Origin: Neisseriaceae bacterium
GTDB taxonomy: Bacteria; Pseudomonadota; Gammaproteobacteria; Burkholderiales; Chromobacteriaceae
Length of the DNA: 64,000 nucleotides
Direction: 5' to 3'
Assembly: GCA_027489245.1 (NCBI GenBank)
Contig: JAIYAC010000002.1
Coordinates: forward strand, 124,001 to 188,000
Shown here: positions 1-8,846 of the stretch, piece after piece
How the letters are laid out: every line of letters starts with the position of its first letter
Numbering within the stretch: position 1 is the stretch's first letter
The notes under the pieces: model-generated
Seen by the model: the letters and a program-made list of their open reading frames with translations, nothing else
Told to the model about the DNA's origin: nothing
The model's database searches: none
Program-made: the position numbers and the translations under genes

Positions 1-61
1 CGCCGGGGCGGACACCGGCAATTTCCTCAAACCTGGGCCGCAGGCATGAATAGCATTCGCC

Positions 62-415
62 CTAGTACGGCAGCTGCCGCCGGTAGTGGTTGCGTATGTC
101 CACCACCCCCTGTTCCAGTTTCTGGGTAAAGTCGATCAGTACATTGTGGCGGTTGGCACAGTCGGCGTAGGCGCTGCGGGCACGCTGGATTTCCTGCAGC
201 AGCTGGCGTGTATTAGCGCTGCTGCCCACCGCCAGGGGCGGCAGCGATTCGCAGCGTAGCTTGCTGCCGGGTGGGGCCTGGGCGGGTAGCCTGGCATCCG
301 GGTAGGGTGTGAGCGTGGCGGATGGCTGCGGGCTGGCAGGCTGGACGGGTGTGCTGGCGCAACCAGCCAGCGATAACAGGCACAGTAGCGCCAGGGCGCA
401 GGGGATGCGGGGCAT
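62..415 (-). CDS. Small hypothetical lipoprotein
   Basis: The 117-residue product has a hydrophobic signal peptide ending in a lipobox (LAGC, Cys at residue 19), so it is probably lipidated and held in the envelope. A Pro/Ser-rich stretch follows, then a short helical C-terminal part with two further cysteines. I do not recognise a family. It starts 12 bp downstream of the gene for a single-pass membrane protein on the same strand, so the two are probably co-transcribed. The arrangement of a membrane-anchored protein followed by a small lipoprotein, with a C-terminus rich in Leu, Ala and Cys, faintly recalls spanin pairs, but there is no phage context and I would not call it one. Confidence 0.75.
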   Translation of the reverse strand: MPRIPCALALLCLLSLAGCASTPVQPASPQPSATLTPYPDARLPAQAPPGSKLRCESLPPLAVGSSANTRQLLQEIQRARSAYADCANRHNVLIDFTQKLEQGVVDIRNHYRRQLPY

Positions 416-427
416 GCGGCGTTTCCT

Positions 428-826
428 TTAGTAGTGAACCTGGCCACTTTCATTGAGCAGGCGGATTTCTTCTGCGCCGGGGGGCGCGTCGGCAGGCCGG
501 CTGGCCAGCTGTTGTGCCAGCGCTTGCTGCCTGGCTGCGGCTTCGGCCCGCGTGGCTTGCAGGGCGGCTTCGGCAGCGGCGGGGTATGGCAGGCTGGTCA
601 TGGTGCCATCGGCGCCGGGCTGGGCCGGCTGGGTGGGCAAGGTGCTGAGTACGGGCGGCGCGGCTGTGGGGCCGCTGGCGGCCTGGTAGGCGGCATGGAC
701 GACACCGCCACTTGCCAGCAACACGGCGGCCAGCGCCAGCAAGGTACGCAGGGGGTTTTTCTTTAGCTCTTCCAGAAAGCGTTTCAGTGCCACGGCTTCC
801 TGCAGGTGCTCGAATAGCGGCAGCAT
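428..826 (-). CDS. Single-pass membrane protein, hypothetical
   Basis: The start at 826 is chosen because AGGAG lies about 7 bases upstream; an in-frame ATG at 901 has no such site. The 132-residue protein has an amphipathic cytosolic N-terminus, one membrane segment at about residues 27-47, a Pro/Ala-rich linker and an Ala/Gln/Arg-rich helix that could form a coiled coil. Most of the protein would lie in the periplasm. No family was recognised. It precedes the lipoprotein gene by 12 bp and is divergent from prlC, with a 218-bp gap holding the two promoters. Confidence 0.7.
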   Translation of the reverse strand: MLPLFEHLQEAVALKRFLEELKKNPLRTLLALAAVLLASGGVVHAAYQAASGPTAAPPVLSTLPTQPAQPGADGTMTSLPYPAAAEAALQATRAEAAARQQALAQQLASRPADAPPGAEEIRLLNESGQVHY

Positions 827-1044
827 GGTGGGCTCCTCTACCGCTTTGGGATATGGCGGTGCAGCCATCATGCCGCGCCAGCGCGCTAGCGATAAAAGCA
901 TTTACGGTACGTAATCTGCACAATGCAGGCCCTGCAGATGCGGCTAGCCCAAAGGACAGCTTGTGCCAAACTGGCGGCATTATGGCTTTGTGTTAGAGTG
1001 CCATTTTGGCTGAGTCGGCCATCTTCCATGACAGAAAGGCTGCC

Positions 1045-3078
1045 ATGCGCACCAATCCACTGCTAACAGAATGGGATACGCCACATCAGTTTCCCCCGTT
1101 CGACCAGATCGCCGCCGAGCACTTCGTCCCGGCTTTCGATGCCCTGTTTGCGGCCCATCAGGCCGAGCTGGACACCATTGCGGCCAACCCTGCCGCGCCG
1201 GATTTTGCCAATACCGTGGAAGCGCTGGCCGAGAGCGGCCTGCTGCTGGAACGCACCAGCCTGCTGCTGGACAACTTGTCCGCCTCGGTCGGCAGCGAGG
1301 CGCTACAGGCCGTAGAGCGCGATATGGCGCCGCGCCTGGCCGCCCACCACAGCAGCGTGTACCTGAACGCCGCGTTGTTTGCCCGCCTGGACGCGGTGTA
1401 CCGCGAGCGCGCCGCGCTGGGGCTGGACGAAGAACAACAGCGCCTGCTGGCGCGCCTGCACCGCAATTTTGTCCGCGCGGGTGCGCGGCTGGCTGGCGAG
1501 GCGCGTAGCCGCTTTGCCGCTATCGAATCGCGCCTGGCCGAGCTGCAAACCGCGTTCAGCCAGAACGTGCTGGCCGACGAGGGCGAATACGTGCTGCCGC
1601 TGGGCGAGCAAGACATCGACGGTCTGCCCGGCTACGTGCTGGACGCCGCGCGTAATGCCGCCACCGAGCGCGGGCTGGATGGCTATGCGCTGACGCTGTC
1701 GCGTTCGGCGGTGATCGGTTTTCTGACCTACGCTACCCGCCGCGACCTGCGCGAGCAGTTGTGGCGTGCCTGGACCAGCCGTGGCGAAAACCCGGCCCGC
1801 GCCAACGCGCCGCTGGCGCGCGAGATTCTGGCGCTGCGTACCGAAAAGGCCGCACTACTGGGCTACGCCAGCTACGCCGATTACGCGCTGGAAGACCGCA
1901 TGGCAGGTAAGCCACAAGCCGTATACGACCTGCTGGCACAGGTATGGGAGCCGGCCAAACAGCGCTTTGCTGCCGAGAAAACCATGCTGCAGCAGGAAGC
2001 CGCCCGCCAGGGCCTGCCGCAGGATATCCAGCCGTGGGACTGGTGGCTGCTGGCCGAAAAAGTGCGCGTGGCGCGCTACGCGCTGGACGACGCCCAGATC
2101 AAGCCCTACTTCAGCCTGCCGCGCATGCAGGCCGCCATGTTCGACGTGGCCGGCCGCCTGTTTGGCCTGCAGTTCACCCCGCGTGACGACCTGCCGCGCT
2201 ACCACCCCGACGTGCGGGTGTGGGAGGTGCGCCGCGGCGAGGCGGCCGTGGGCCTGTTTATCGGCGACAACTACGCCCGCCAGGGCAAGCGCGGTGGTGC
2301 GTGGATGCATTTGTTCCAGCAGCAAAGCGGCAAGGGCGACGCCCGCGTGCTGCCCATCGTCATCAACAACAACAACTTTGCCAAGGCCGGCAGCGGCCCT
2401 ACCCTGCTGAGCTTTGACGACGTGCGTACGCTGTTCCACGAGTTTGGCCATGCACTGCACGGCCTGCTGTCCGACGTGCGCTACCGCCTGCTGTCCGGCC
2501 CCAATACGCCGCAGGATTACGTGGAGCTGCCGTCGCAGCTGCTGGAAAACTGGGCGCTGGTGCCCGAAGTGCTGGCCGAACACGCCCGCCATGTGGACAG
2601 TGGCGAGCCGATACCGCCGGCGCTGGTGGCGGCCATCAAGGCAGCCAGCACCTTCAATCAGGGCTTCGAGACGGTACGCTATAGCGCGTCCACGCTGATC
2701 GACCTGGCGCTGCACCAGCGTAGCGACGCTGACGGCGTGGATATCCTGGCGTTTGAAGCCGCCGAGCGCACGCGCCTGGGCGTACCGCCGGAAGCCGGCA
2801 TGAATCACCGCTTGCCGCACTTTGGCCACGTGTTTTCCGACGACTACTACGCCGCCGGCTACTACGTGTATATGTGGGCCGAGGTACTGGAAGCCGAGGC
2901 GTTTGCGGCGTTTGAAGAAGCCGGCAACCCGTTTGATGCGGGACTAGCCGACAAGCTGCAGCGTTACATCTACAGCGCGGGCGACGCGCGCGAGCAGCGT
3001 GCGGCGTTCCGCGCCTTCCGCGGCCACGACCCGCAGGCGGCACCCATGCTGGAAAAACGCGGCCTGCTGACGCTGTAA
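1045..3078 (+). CDS. prlC: Oligopeptidase A (M3 zinc metallopeptidase)
   Basis: Cytosolic thimet-type metallopeptidase that degrades short peptides and cleaved signal peptides. The zinc site HEFGH is at about residues 465-469 in the context TLFHEFGHALHG, typical of family M3. The 677-residue length matches OpdA/PrlC. I start at 1045, where AAGG lies a few bases upstream and the N-terminus (NPLL, then PPFDQI) fits the family; an upstream in-frame start at 1006 would add 13 atypical residues. The gene stands alone and ends at a hairpin shared with the convergent response regulator. Confidence 0.95.
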   Translation: MRTNPLLTEWDTPHQFPPFDQIAAEHFVPAFDALFAAHQAELDTIAANPAAPDFANTVEALAESGLLLERTSLLLDNLSASVGSEALQAVERDMAPRLAAHHSSVYLNAALFARLDAVYRERAALGLDEEQQRLLARLHRNFVRAGARLAGEARSRFAAIESRLAELQTAFSQNVLADEGEYVLPLGEQDIDGLPGYVLDAARNAATERGLDGYALTLSRSAVIGFLTYATRRDLREQLWRAWTSRGENPARANAPLAREILALRTEKAALLGYASYADYALEDRMAGKPQAVYDLLAQVWEPAKQRFAAEKTMLQQEAARQGLPQDIQPWDWWLLAEKVRVARYALDDAQIKPYFSLPRMQAAMFDVAGRLFGLQFTPRDDLPRYHPDVRVWEVRRGEAAVGLFIGDNYARQGKRGGAWMHLFQQQSGKGDARVLPIVINNNNFAKAGSGPTLLSFDDVRTLFHEFGHALHGLLSDVRYRLLSGPNTPQDYVELPSQLLENWALVPEVLAEHARHVDSGEPIPPALVAAIKAASTFNQGFETVRYSASTLIDLALHQRSDADGVDILAFEAAERTRLGVPPEAGMNHRLPHFGHVFSDDYYAAGYYVYMWAEVLEAEAFAAFEEAGNPFDAGLADKLQRYIYSAGDAREQRAAFRAFRGHDPQAAPMLEKRGLLTL

Positions 3079-3095
3079 GGTTGGCCGCATGGCAT

Positions 3096-3129
3096 GTGAC
3101 AAGGCCGCCCTGCCGGGCGGCCTTGTCAC
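3096..3129. terminator. Bidirectional hairpin between prlC and the regulator
   Basis: A perfect 15-bp stem (arms 3096-3110 and 3115-3129) with a TGCC loop lies between convergent stop codons. It has no T-run. Its position makes it the likely terminator for both genes. Confidence 0.75.
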
Positions 3130-3138
3130 GTGTGGCCG

Positions 3139-3903
3139 CTAGGCGGCGCTGATCTGCGCGTCCAGCATATAGCCCTCGCCGCGTACGGTGCGGATCAGGC
3201 TGGGCTTGCGCGGGTCGTCGCGCAGCTTGCCGCGCAGGCGCGAAATCAGGATATCAATGCTGCGGTCGAACACATCCACCGTGCCGCCGCGGGTCAGGTC
3301 CAGCAGCAGCTCGCGGTCCAGTACCGTGTGCGGGCGCTGCACCAGTACTGACAGCAGGCGGAATTCGGCGCTGGATAGCGGTATCACCGTACCCTGCGGG
3401 TCGTGCAGCTGGCGCAGCGTGCTGTTGAGCAGCCAGTTGCCAAAGCGGATGCGCTGGTGGCCGGTGTCGGCCAGCGCCGGGGCGGCCTGGCTGCGGTTGC
3501 GGCGCAGCACCGAGTGCAGGCGGGCCACCAGCTCGCGGGTGTCAAATGGTTTGGACAGAAAATCATCGGCACCGATTTCCAGGCTGATGATGCGCTCGGT
3601 CAGGTCGTTGCGTGCGCTCATCATCAGGATAGGAATGTCCGACTGGCTGCGCAGGCGCTTGCACAGGCTCAGGCCGTTTTCGCCGGGCAGCATCAGGTCC
3701 AGCACGATGGCGTCAAAATGCTGGCGGGCGAGCCAGGCTTCCATTTCGCGGCCGTCTGCCGCACCTTCGGCCGCCATGGCAAAACCGCCCAGGTACTGGC
3801 AAATCAGCTCGCGTATGGCTTGGTCGTCATCTACTACCAGAACGCGCAGGCTATCGGCTGCAAGATGGATCGGTGCCGCAGGGGCGTCTGTCATGTGCTG
3901 CAT
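3139..3903 (-). CDS. OmpR-family response regulator, orphan
   Basis: The product has an N-terminal receiver domain followed by an OmpR/PhoB winged-helix DNA-binding domain. The acidic cluster VVDDD, phospho-acceptor Asp69 (IVLDLMLP) and Lys118 (LSKPF) are all present. The C-terminal half contains the trans_reg_C signatures SSAEFRLL and the RGEGYML wing. The length (254 aa) is normal. An internal ATG three codons in (MTDAP) is an alternative start. No histidine kinase gene is adjacent, so its partner must be elsewhere. A 7-bp dyad lies upstream at 4017-4038, between it and the divergent lipoprotein gene. Confidence 0.93.
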   Translation of the reverse strand: MQHMTDAPAAPIHLAADSLRVLVVDDDQAIRELICQYLGGFAMAAEGAADGREMEAWLARQHFDAIVLDLMLPGENGLSLCKRLRSQSDIPILMMSARNDLTERIISLEIGADDFLSKPFDTRELVARLHSVLRRNRSQAAPALADTGHQRIRFGNWLLNSTLRQLHDPQGTVIPLSSAEFRLLSVLVQRPHTVLDRELLLDLTRGGTVDVFDRSIDILISRLRGKLRDDPRKPSLIRTVRGEGYMLDAQISAA

Positions 3904-4016
3904 GGTGTGTCCGTGTCATGCCTGGCTGGCCGCGTAGGCGGTGCCGGGTGTGCTGTATAGAGTGAAGGTGGCGTCAGGTACAGCTTAATGGGGCAATGCA
4001 GCATCGATTTGTGCGC

Positions 4017-4038
4017 TTTGTATAAGTTTTCATACAAA
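4017..4038. promoter_or_regulatory. 7-bp dyad in a divergent promoter region
   Basis: TTTGTAT (4017-4023) and ATACAAA (4032-4038) form a perfect inverted repeat with an 8-base spacer. It lies in an AT-rich patch between the response regulator and the lipoprotein gene. It is a candidate operator, possibly for the neighbouring regulator; binding is inference. Confidence 0.4.
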
Positions 4039-4111
4039 CTGGCCAAACGGTGGCAATACTGGCTCTCGTAGACTGCAGCAAATCACTGCTGCCGCCTTGC
4101 GGCCTGTCGCC

Positions 4112-4639
4112 ATGTCCATTCGCCCGTTTTTACGCCCGGTGCTGTTCGGCTGCCTGGGCTTGATGTCCGGCTGCATTACCGTACAAAACCTGCCCAGCCC
4201 GGCGCGCGATGTGTTTACCTTTTCGTTTTCCACGGCCAGTGAAATGCAGGCCATGGCGGAAAAAGCCGAGCAGAGCGCGGCGCGCCGCCCTGCCCCTTTC
4301 CCGAAAATCTGCATAGAGTGGAACGAGGCGGTAACCGTGCCGGACATGCTGACGGTGATCGAGTCGGCTTTGCGCCGCCGCCGTATCGACACGCAGGTCT
4401 ACGCGCCGGGTACGGTGCCGGCGGGCTGTATCACCCTGGTGTATGCGGCTACCCGCGCGTGGGAGCAGGATTTTTCCTACCTGAACTACGCCACCATGGC
4501 ACTCAAGCAAGGCGGTACCACGCTGAACAAGGTGGTGTACGAGCCACGCATGCTGGGCTTCGACCGCTGGGCCAGCACCGAGGCCAAGCTGATTTTCTTG
4601 CTGGACGAGCTGATTTCCAGCCCGTCGCGTCTGCCTTAG
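4112..4639 (+). CDS. Hypothetical lipoprotein (Sbal_3080-like)
   Basis: The 175-residue product has a signal peptide ending in a lipobox (LMSGC), indicating a lipidated envelope protein. The mature part contains a central motif (CITLVYAATRAWEQDF) and a C-terminal helix. The overall pattern resembles the lipoprotein family NCBI names Sbal_3080; I am only moderately sure of that. The ATG at 4112 is preferred to an in-frame TTG at 4097 because it puts the signal peptide in the usual place. Its stop overlaps the stop of the convergent flgH-like gene by 4 bp. Confidence 0.7.
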   Translation: MSIRPFLRPVLFGCLGLMSGCITVQNLPSPARDVFTFSFSTASEMQAMAEKAEQSAARRPAPFPKICIEWNEAVTVPDMLTVIESALRRRRIDTQVYAPGTVPAGCITLVYAATRAWEQDFSYLNYATMALKQGGTTLNKVVYEPRMLGFDRWASTEAKLIFLLDELISSPSRLP

Positions 4640-5304
4640 TAAAGCGTGACCGCCGCACCAAACAAAAACTGCACCCAGGCCAGCACGCTGGCGTCCAGCG
4701 GCATGTTCTGGTTTACCTGATCCAGCCTGGCGTTAATGACATAACGCGACGAAATGCTGTTATTTGGCTGCAATTGTGCGCTGTTTATCACGCCGGAAAA
4801 GCGCAGTGTGCTTTGCTTGCCATTGAGCAGCACCACTTTGTCGCCGCCCACCACCAGGTAGCCATTGGGCAGCACGTCCAGTACCGACACCATCATGTTG
4901 CCGCTGATCTTGGTGCGGTTGCTCATCTTGCTGTCGTCTTTATCTGCCAGCGAGTAGCTGGAGTTGACGTCCACATCGAAGACTTCTTTTACCAGGCCAG
5001 GCAGCGTATGCAGTGCACCAGGGCCTTTTACCGTATTGGCCCCGGTGGCCTTGTCGTCCAGCGCACGGCTGGTGCTGCTGCTCATGTCCTCTTCGATGCT
5101 CACCGTCACGGCATCGCCCACGTGGCGGGCGATTTGCGTTTCGAAAAACAGCCTGGCAGTAGACGGGTTGAAAATGCCGCCATCACCCGGCGAAGCCAGA
5201 ATGGGTTTGAGCTGGGGATAGCTGCTGGTCGGCAGCTGCACCACGGAATGGGTTGTGCAGGCAGCAAGCAGGAGCACGGGGCAGAGCAAGGCTAGACGGC
5301 GCAT
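4636..5304 (-). CDS. FlgH-like lipoprotein, isolated from flagellar genes
   Basis: The product is a 222-residue lipoprotein (lipobox LLAAC). It matches the flagellar L-ring protein pattern: an early [19 protein letters not shown] segment, a [19 protein letters not shown] block, and a C-terminal SGVIN...[13 protein letters not shown] block. FlgH forms the outer-membrane bushing of the flagellar rod. No other flagellar gene is nearby, so it may be a second copy, a relocated gene or a diverged homologue with another outer-membrane role. Start at 5304 (MRRLALL) gives a normal signal peptide. Confidence 0.75.
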   Translation of the reverse strand: MRRLALLCPVLLLAACTTHSVVQLPTSSYPQLKPILASPGDGGIFNPSTARLFFETQIARHVGDAVTVSIEEDMSSSTSRALDDKATGANTVKGPGALHTLPGLVKEVFDVDVNSSYSLADKDDSKMSNRTKISGNMMVSVLDVLPNGYLVVGGDKVVLLNGKQSTLRFSGVINSAQLQPNNSISSRYVINARLDQVNQNMPLDASVLAWVQFLFGAAVTLY

Positions 5305-5494
5305 GGTGCGGTTCCGGTTTGTGGTGTCCGGTACCATTCAAGCAGCTTCGTGTATCGGCCATATCGCGGAATGGTCGCCATTTTGTCCTGCACTGCAACA
5401 AGCCGTTTACAAAACCGATACGCAGTGTGCCCGCCACGGCATGGGCGGTTTGGCATACCATACCGGCTGTCATTCTGGCTTTCGGGAGCTTGTC

Positions 5495-6697
5495 ATGCGT
5501 ATTGGTACCCCTCTTTCTGCGTCGGCACGGCGCGTCATGCTGCTGGGCAGTGGTGAACTGGGCAAAGAAGTGGTGATTGCCCTGCAACGGCTGGGGGTGG
5601 AAACCATCGCGGTAGACCGCTACCCCGACGCGCCGGCCATGCAGGTGGCGCACCGCAGCCACGTGATCAATATGGCCGACCCGGCCGCGCTGCGCGCGCT
5701 GGTCGAGGCCGAGCGCCCGCACCTGGTGGTGCCGGAAATCGAGGCGATCGCTACCGAAGAGCTGCTGCGCATCGAGGCAGACGGCCTGGCCGAGGTGATT
5801 CCTACCGCGCGTGCGGCCAACCTCACCATGAACCGCGAAGGCATCCGTCGGCTGGCAGCCGAGGAGCTGGGTCTGCCCACCTCGCCGTACGCTTTTGCCG
5901 ACAGCCTGGCCGCACTGCAGGCCGCCATCGACGCCGGTATCGGCTACCCCTGCCTGGTGAAACCGGTGATGTCGTCCAGCGGCAAGGGCCAGTCGCTGCT
6001 GAAGGGCCCGGCCGACGTGGCCGCCGCGTGGGACTACGCCGTGAACGCCGGCCGCGTGGACAAGGGCCTGGTGATCGTGGAAGGCTTTATCGACTTTGAT
6101 TACGAAATCACCCTGCTCACCGTGCGCGCCAACGACGGCCACGGCGGCGTGGCCACGCACTTCTGCGCCCCGGTAGGCCACCTGCAGCAGCGCGGCGACT
6201 ACGTGGAAAGCTGGCAGCCGCAGACCATGAGCCCGCTGGCGCAGCAGCGTGCGCAGGAGATGGCTGCCAAGGTCACCACCGCGCTGGGTGGCCGTGGCCT
6301 GTTTGGCGTGGAGCTGTTTGTGAAGGGTGATACGGTGTGGTTTTCCGAGGTCAGCCCGCGCCCGCACGACACCGGCCTGGTGACGCTGGCCAGCCAGCGC
6401 TTTAGCGAGTTCGAGCTGCACGCGCGCGCCATTCTGGGCCTGCCGGTGGACGTAAGCCTGCGCACGCCCGCGGCGTCAGCGGTGATTTATGGCCGCCTGG
6501 AAGCCGCCGGTATCGCCTTTGACGGCGTGGCCGAGGCGCTGGCGGTGCCGGGGGCGGATATCCGCCTGTTCGGCAAGCCGGAAAGCTTCGAACGCCGCCG
6601 CATGGGCGTGGCGGTAGCCTACGCTGACGATGTGGACAGCGCCCGCGAGCGCGCCCGCCTGGCTGCCGGCAAGGTGGTGCCGGTCGCCGGTAGCTGA
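5495..6697 (+). CDS. purT: Formate-dependent GAR transformylase 2
   Basis: ATP-grasp enzyme that makes formylglycinamide ribonucleotide from GAR, formate and ATP in purine synthesis. The 400-residue protein shows the PurK/PurT-type N-terminus ([13 protein letters not shown]), an ATP-grasp core ([15 protein letters not shown]) and the metal-binding segment [17 protein letters not shown] ... [30 protein letters not shown] precedes the ATG at 5495. It is monocistronic and ends with a palindromic repeat and a strong hairpin. Confidence 0.96.
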   Translation: MRIGTPLSASARRVMLLGSGELGKEVVIALQRLGVETIAVDRYPDAPAMQVAHRSHVINMADPAALRALVEAERPHLVVPEIEAIATEELLRIEADGLAEVIPTARAANLTMNREGIRRLAAEELGLPTSPYAFADSLAALQAAIDAGIGYPCLVKPVMSSSGKGQSLLKGPADVAAAWDYAVNAGRVDKGLVIVEGFIDFDYEITLLTVRANDGHGGVATHFCAPVGHLQQRGDYVESWQPQTMSPLAQQRAQEMAAKVTTALGGRGLFGVELFVKGDTVWFSEVSPRPHDTGLVTLASQRFSEFELHARAILGLPVDVSLRTPAASAVIYGRLEAAGIAFDGVAEALAVPGADIRLFGKPESFERRRMGVAVAYADDVDSARERARLAAGKVVPVAGS

Positions 6698-6701
6698 CGC
6701 T

Positions 6702-6721
6702 TGCGGCCAACGTTGGCCGCA
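6702..6721. repeat. Perfect 20-bp palindrome of the GCGGCCAAC repeat family
   Basis: TGCGGCCAAC is followed directly by its exact complement GTTGGCCGCA, four bases after the purT stop codon. It is one of three head-to-head pairs in the window with no spacer. Confidence 0.9.
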
Positions 6722-6731
6722 GCAGGAGCAA

Positions 6732-6768
6732 ATGAACAAGGGCAAGCCACAGGCTTGCCCTTGTTCAT
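6732..6768. terminator. Strong bidirectional terminator hairpin
   Basis: A perfect 17-bp stem (arms 6732-6748 and 6752-6768, loop ACA) lies between convergent purT and the Anbu gene. Confidence 0.8.
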
Positions 6769-6787
6769 ATCGGCACCGGCCAGGCGT

Positions 6788-7537
6788 TTACTCTGCGCCG
6801 TCACCGTCCTTGAACCACAGCGCGTCCGGCAGCTGGCCGAACACCTGGCGCAGCCCTTCGCCCCAGCCCTGGCGTAGCTGCAGGAAATACGGGTCGTCTT
6901 CCGTCACGCGGTGGCGTGGCGGAAAGCGGAAGTCGTCACGCGGCTGCCACAGCAGGTCGATAGGCAGGCCCACCGACAGGTTGGAGCGGATGGTGGAGTC
7001 GAACGAGATCAGCGTGCACTTGATGGCTTGCGCCAGCGGCGTGCTGTGGCGGATAACGCGGTCGAGGATGGGTTTGCCGTACTTGGCCTCGCCTATCTGC
7101 AGGTACGGTGTGTCCGGTGTGGCCTCGATAAAGTTGCCCTGCGGGTAGATCTGGAACAGCCGCGGCGCTTCGCCACGGATCTGCCCGCCCACCAGAAAGC
7201 TGCAGCTGTAGTCCACGCCCTGGCTTTGCGTATAGCCGCTGCCGTCGCGCGCCAGCACTTCGCGGATGGTGGCGCCCACCAGTTCGGCGGCTTCGTACAG
7301 GTTTTTTACCGTGTGCAGGTTGGCCGCATCGTGTACCAGCCGGCTTTTCAGCAGGCTGACCACGCTTTGTGTGGTGGCCAGGTTACCCGCATTCAGCAGC
7401 ACGATCTGGCGCTCGCCAGGCAGGCTGAATACATTCATTTTGCGGAACGTGGCCACGTGGTCCACCCCCGCGTTGGTGCGTGAGTCGGAGGCAAAAATCA
7501 GCCCCTCGTCCAGCACCATGCCTACACAATACGTCAT
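6788..7537 (-). CDS. Anbu, bacterial proteasome-type beta-subunit homologue
   Basis: The 249-residue Ntn-hydrolase-fold protein begins MTYCVGMVLDEGLIFASDSRTNAG, the hallmark of proteasome-like Anbu/HslV-related subunits; after Met removal a Thr would be N-terminal. Anbu proteins assemble into open helical or ring structures; their substrate is not established. It is the last gene of a five-gene operon whose other members (ATP-grasp, alpha-E, transglutaminase-like) are the known Anbu partners. Its ATG shares one base with the upstream stop codon, so translation is coupled. Confidence 0.93.
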   Translation of the reverse strand: MTYCVGMVLDEGLIFASDSRTNAGVDHVATFRKMNVFSLPGERQIVLLNAGNLATTQSVVSLLKSRLVHDAANLHTVKNLYEAAELVGATIREVLARDGSGYTQSQGVDYSCSFLVGGQIRGEAPRLFQIYPQGNFIEATPDTPYLQIGEAKYGKPILDRVIRHSTPLAQAIKCTLISFDSTIRSNLSVGLPIDLLWQPRDDFRFPPRHRVTEDDPYFLQLRQGWGEGLRQVFGQLPDALWFKDGDGAE

Positions 7538-8328
7538 TACTGATCGGCCTCCGATACCCTGGCGTGTGTTTGCAGGGCTTCGCTGCCGCCGCCGCGGCGC
7601 ACGCCGCGTACCGGGCTGGCGTCGCTATAGTCCAGCCCCACGGCCAGTTTCAGGTGATGGCGGTCGGGCTGCTGGCGGTTGCTGATATCGAAGCCCAGCC
7701 AGCTGTCTGCCGCGTAGACCTCGGCCCAGGCGTGGCTGGCCACGTGGGTGTCACGGTCGCTGAGCAGATAGCCGCTGACATAGCGCGCCGGCAGCCCCAG
7801 GCTGCGGCACGCCGCGATAAAGACATGGCTGTGATCCTGACACACCCCGGCGCCCAGTGCCAGTGCCTGGGCGGCAGTCGTACCGGTATGCGTCATGTCG
7901 GTGGTGTAAGGCATGGCGTCGGCCACCGCGTGCATCAGCGCGGTCAGCCCGGCCTGCGGGTTGGCCGCAATGGCGTCGGCGTGCGCTGCCGCCAGGGTGC
8001 GGATGGCGTCGCTGGCTTCGGTCAGCGGGCTGTCGCGCAGGAATACCGGCGCGGGCAGGGTTTCCGGCTGCTCGGCCCAGCCATCGCTGGTTTCGACGAC
8101 GCCACGGGCTTTCAGGCGGATTTCGCTATGTGGGGTATCCAGGGTGAGCACGTGCAGGATATTGCCAAAGGCGTCGACGCCTTCGCTGGCCACACCGGGC
8201 AGGTCCAGCTGCCAGCTGATGATGCGTTGGTGGCCGCTGTTGGCGGGGGTCAGGCGCAGGTACTGGGTGCTATGGCTGACGATGTCGTCGTAGCGGTAGA
8301 CCGTTTCGTGGTCGATGGTCAGTTTCAT
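7537..8328 (-). CDS. Transglutaminase-like cysteine protease of the Anbu operon
   Basis: The N-terminal beta domain starts MKLTIDHETVYRYDDIV, typical of the bacterial transglutaminase N-domain. The catalytic core follows, with a Cys in GVCQDHSHVFIA, a His in ASHAWAEVY and an Asp in LGFDISN. The length of 263 residues is normal. GGAGG precedes the ATG at 8328. The start overlaps the GNAT stop by 4 nt (ATGA), and the stop overlaps the Anbu start by 1 nt. Confidence 0.93.
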   Translation of the reverse strand: MKLTIDHETVYRYDDIVSHSTQYLRLTPANSGHQRIISWQLDLPGVASEGVDAFGNILHVLTLDTPHSEIRLKARGVVETSDGWAEQPETLPAPVFLRDSPLTEASDAIRTLAAAHADAIAANPQAGLTALMHAVADAMPYTTDMTHTGTTAAQALALGAGVCQDHSHVFIAACRSLGLPARYVSGYLLSDRDTHVASHAWAEVYAADSWLGFDISNRQQPDRHHLKLAVGLDYSDASPVRGVRRGGGSEALQTHARVSEADQ

Positions 8329-8846
8329 GATGCCTCCACGAGATCGCGGGTAAGGGGGAGTTGCCAGTAGGCCACGTCCAGCCAGCGGCCGAACTTGCGG
8401 CCAACCTGTTCGAAGTGGGCCACTTGCCGGAAGCCCAGTGCACGGTGCAGGCCGTCGCTGGCCGGGTTGGGCTGGGCCACGCCGCCAATCACGGTGTGCA
8501 GCCCCAGCACGGCCAGGCGGCGGATCAGCTCGCGGTACAGCAGCTTGCCCACGCCCTGGCCTACGGTGGCCTGGCGCATGTAGATGCTGCTTTCCACGGC
8601 GTGGCGGTAGGCCGGGCGGGCGCGCCAGCGCGTGGCGTAGGCGTAGCCCAGCATGTCGCCGCTGGCTTCGGCCACCAGCCACGGCAGGCCCTGCGCCTGG
8701 GTGCTGGCGATGCGTTCGGCCATATCGCTGACGGCCACCGGTTTTTCCTCGAACGAGATGGTGGTGTACTCGATGTAGGGGTTGTAGATGGCGCAGATGG
8801 CTGCCGCGTCGTCCGGCGTAGCCTCGCGGATGCATAGCTCGCTCAT
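8325..8846 (-). CDS. GNAT N-acetyltransferase, phosphinothricin-acetyltransferase-like
   Basis: The 173-residue acetyltransferase begins IREATPDDAAAICAIYNPYI and carries the conserved YTTISFEEKP and acetyl-CoA loop QGVGKLLYRELI. This is the Bar/Pat/MddA subgroup, which acetylates small amines such as methionine sulfoximine. It is embedded between alpha-E and the transglutaminase with 4-nt ATGA overlaps on both sides, so it is part of the Anbu operon. That is not the minimal known gene set. Substrate unknown. Confidence 0.9.
   Translation of the reverse strand: MSELCIREATPDDAAAICAIYNPYIEYTTISFEEKPVAVSDMAERIASTQAQGLPWLVAEASGDMLGYAYATRWRARPAYRHAVESSIYMRQATVGQGVGKLLYRELIRRLAVLGLHTVIGGVAQPNPASDGLHRALGFRQVAHFEQVGRKFGRWLDVAYWQLPLTRDLVEAS

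Noticed and set aside
4318..5295. Plus-strand open frame of 325 codons
   Set aside because: It overlaps the lipoprotein gene out of frame and is antisense to the FlgH-like gene.
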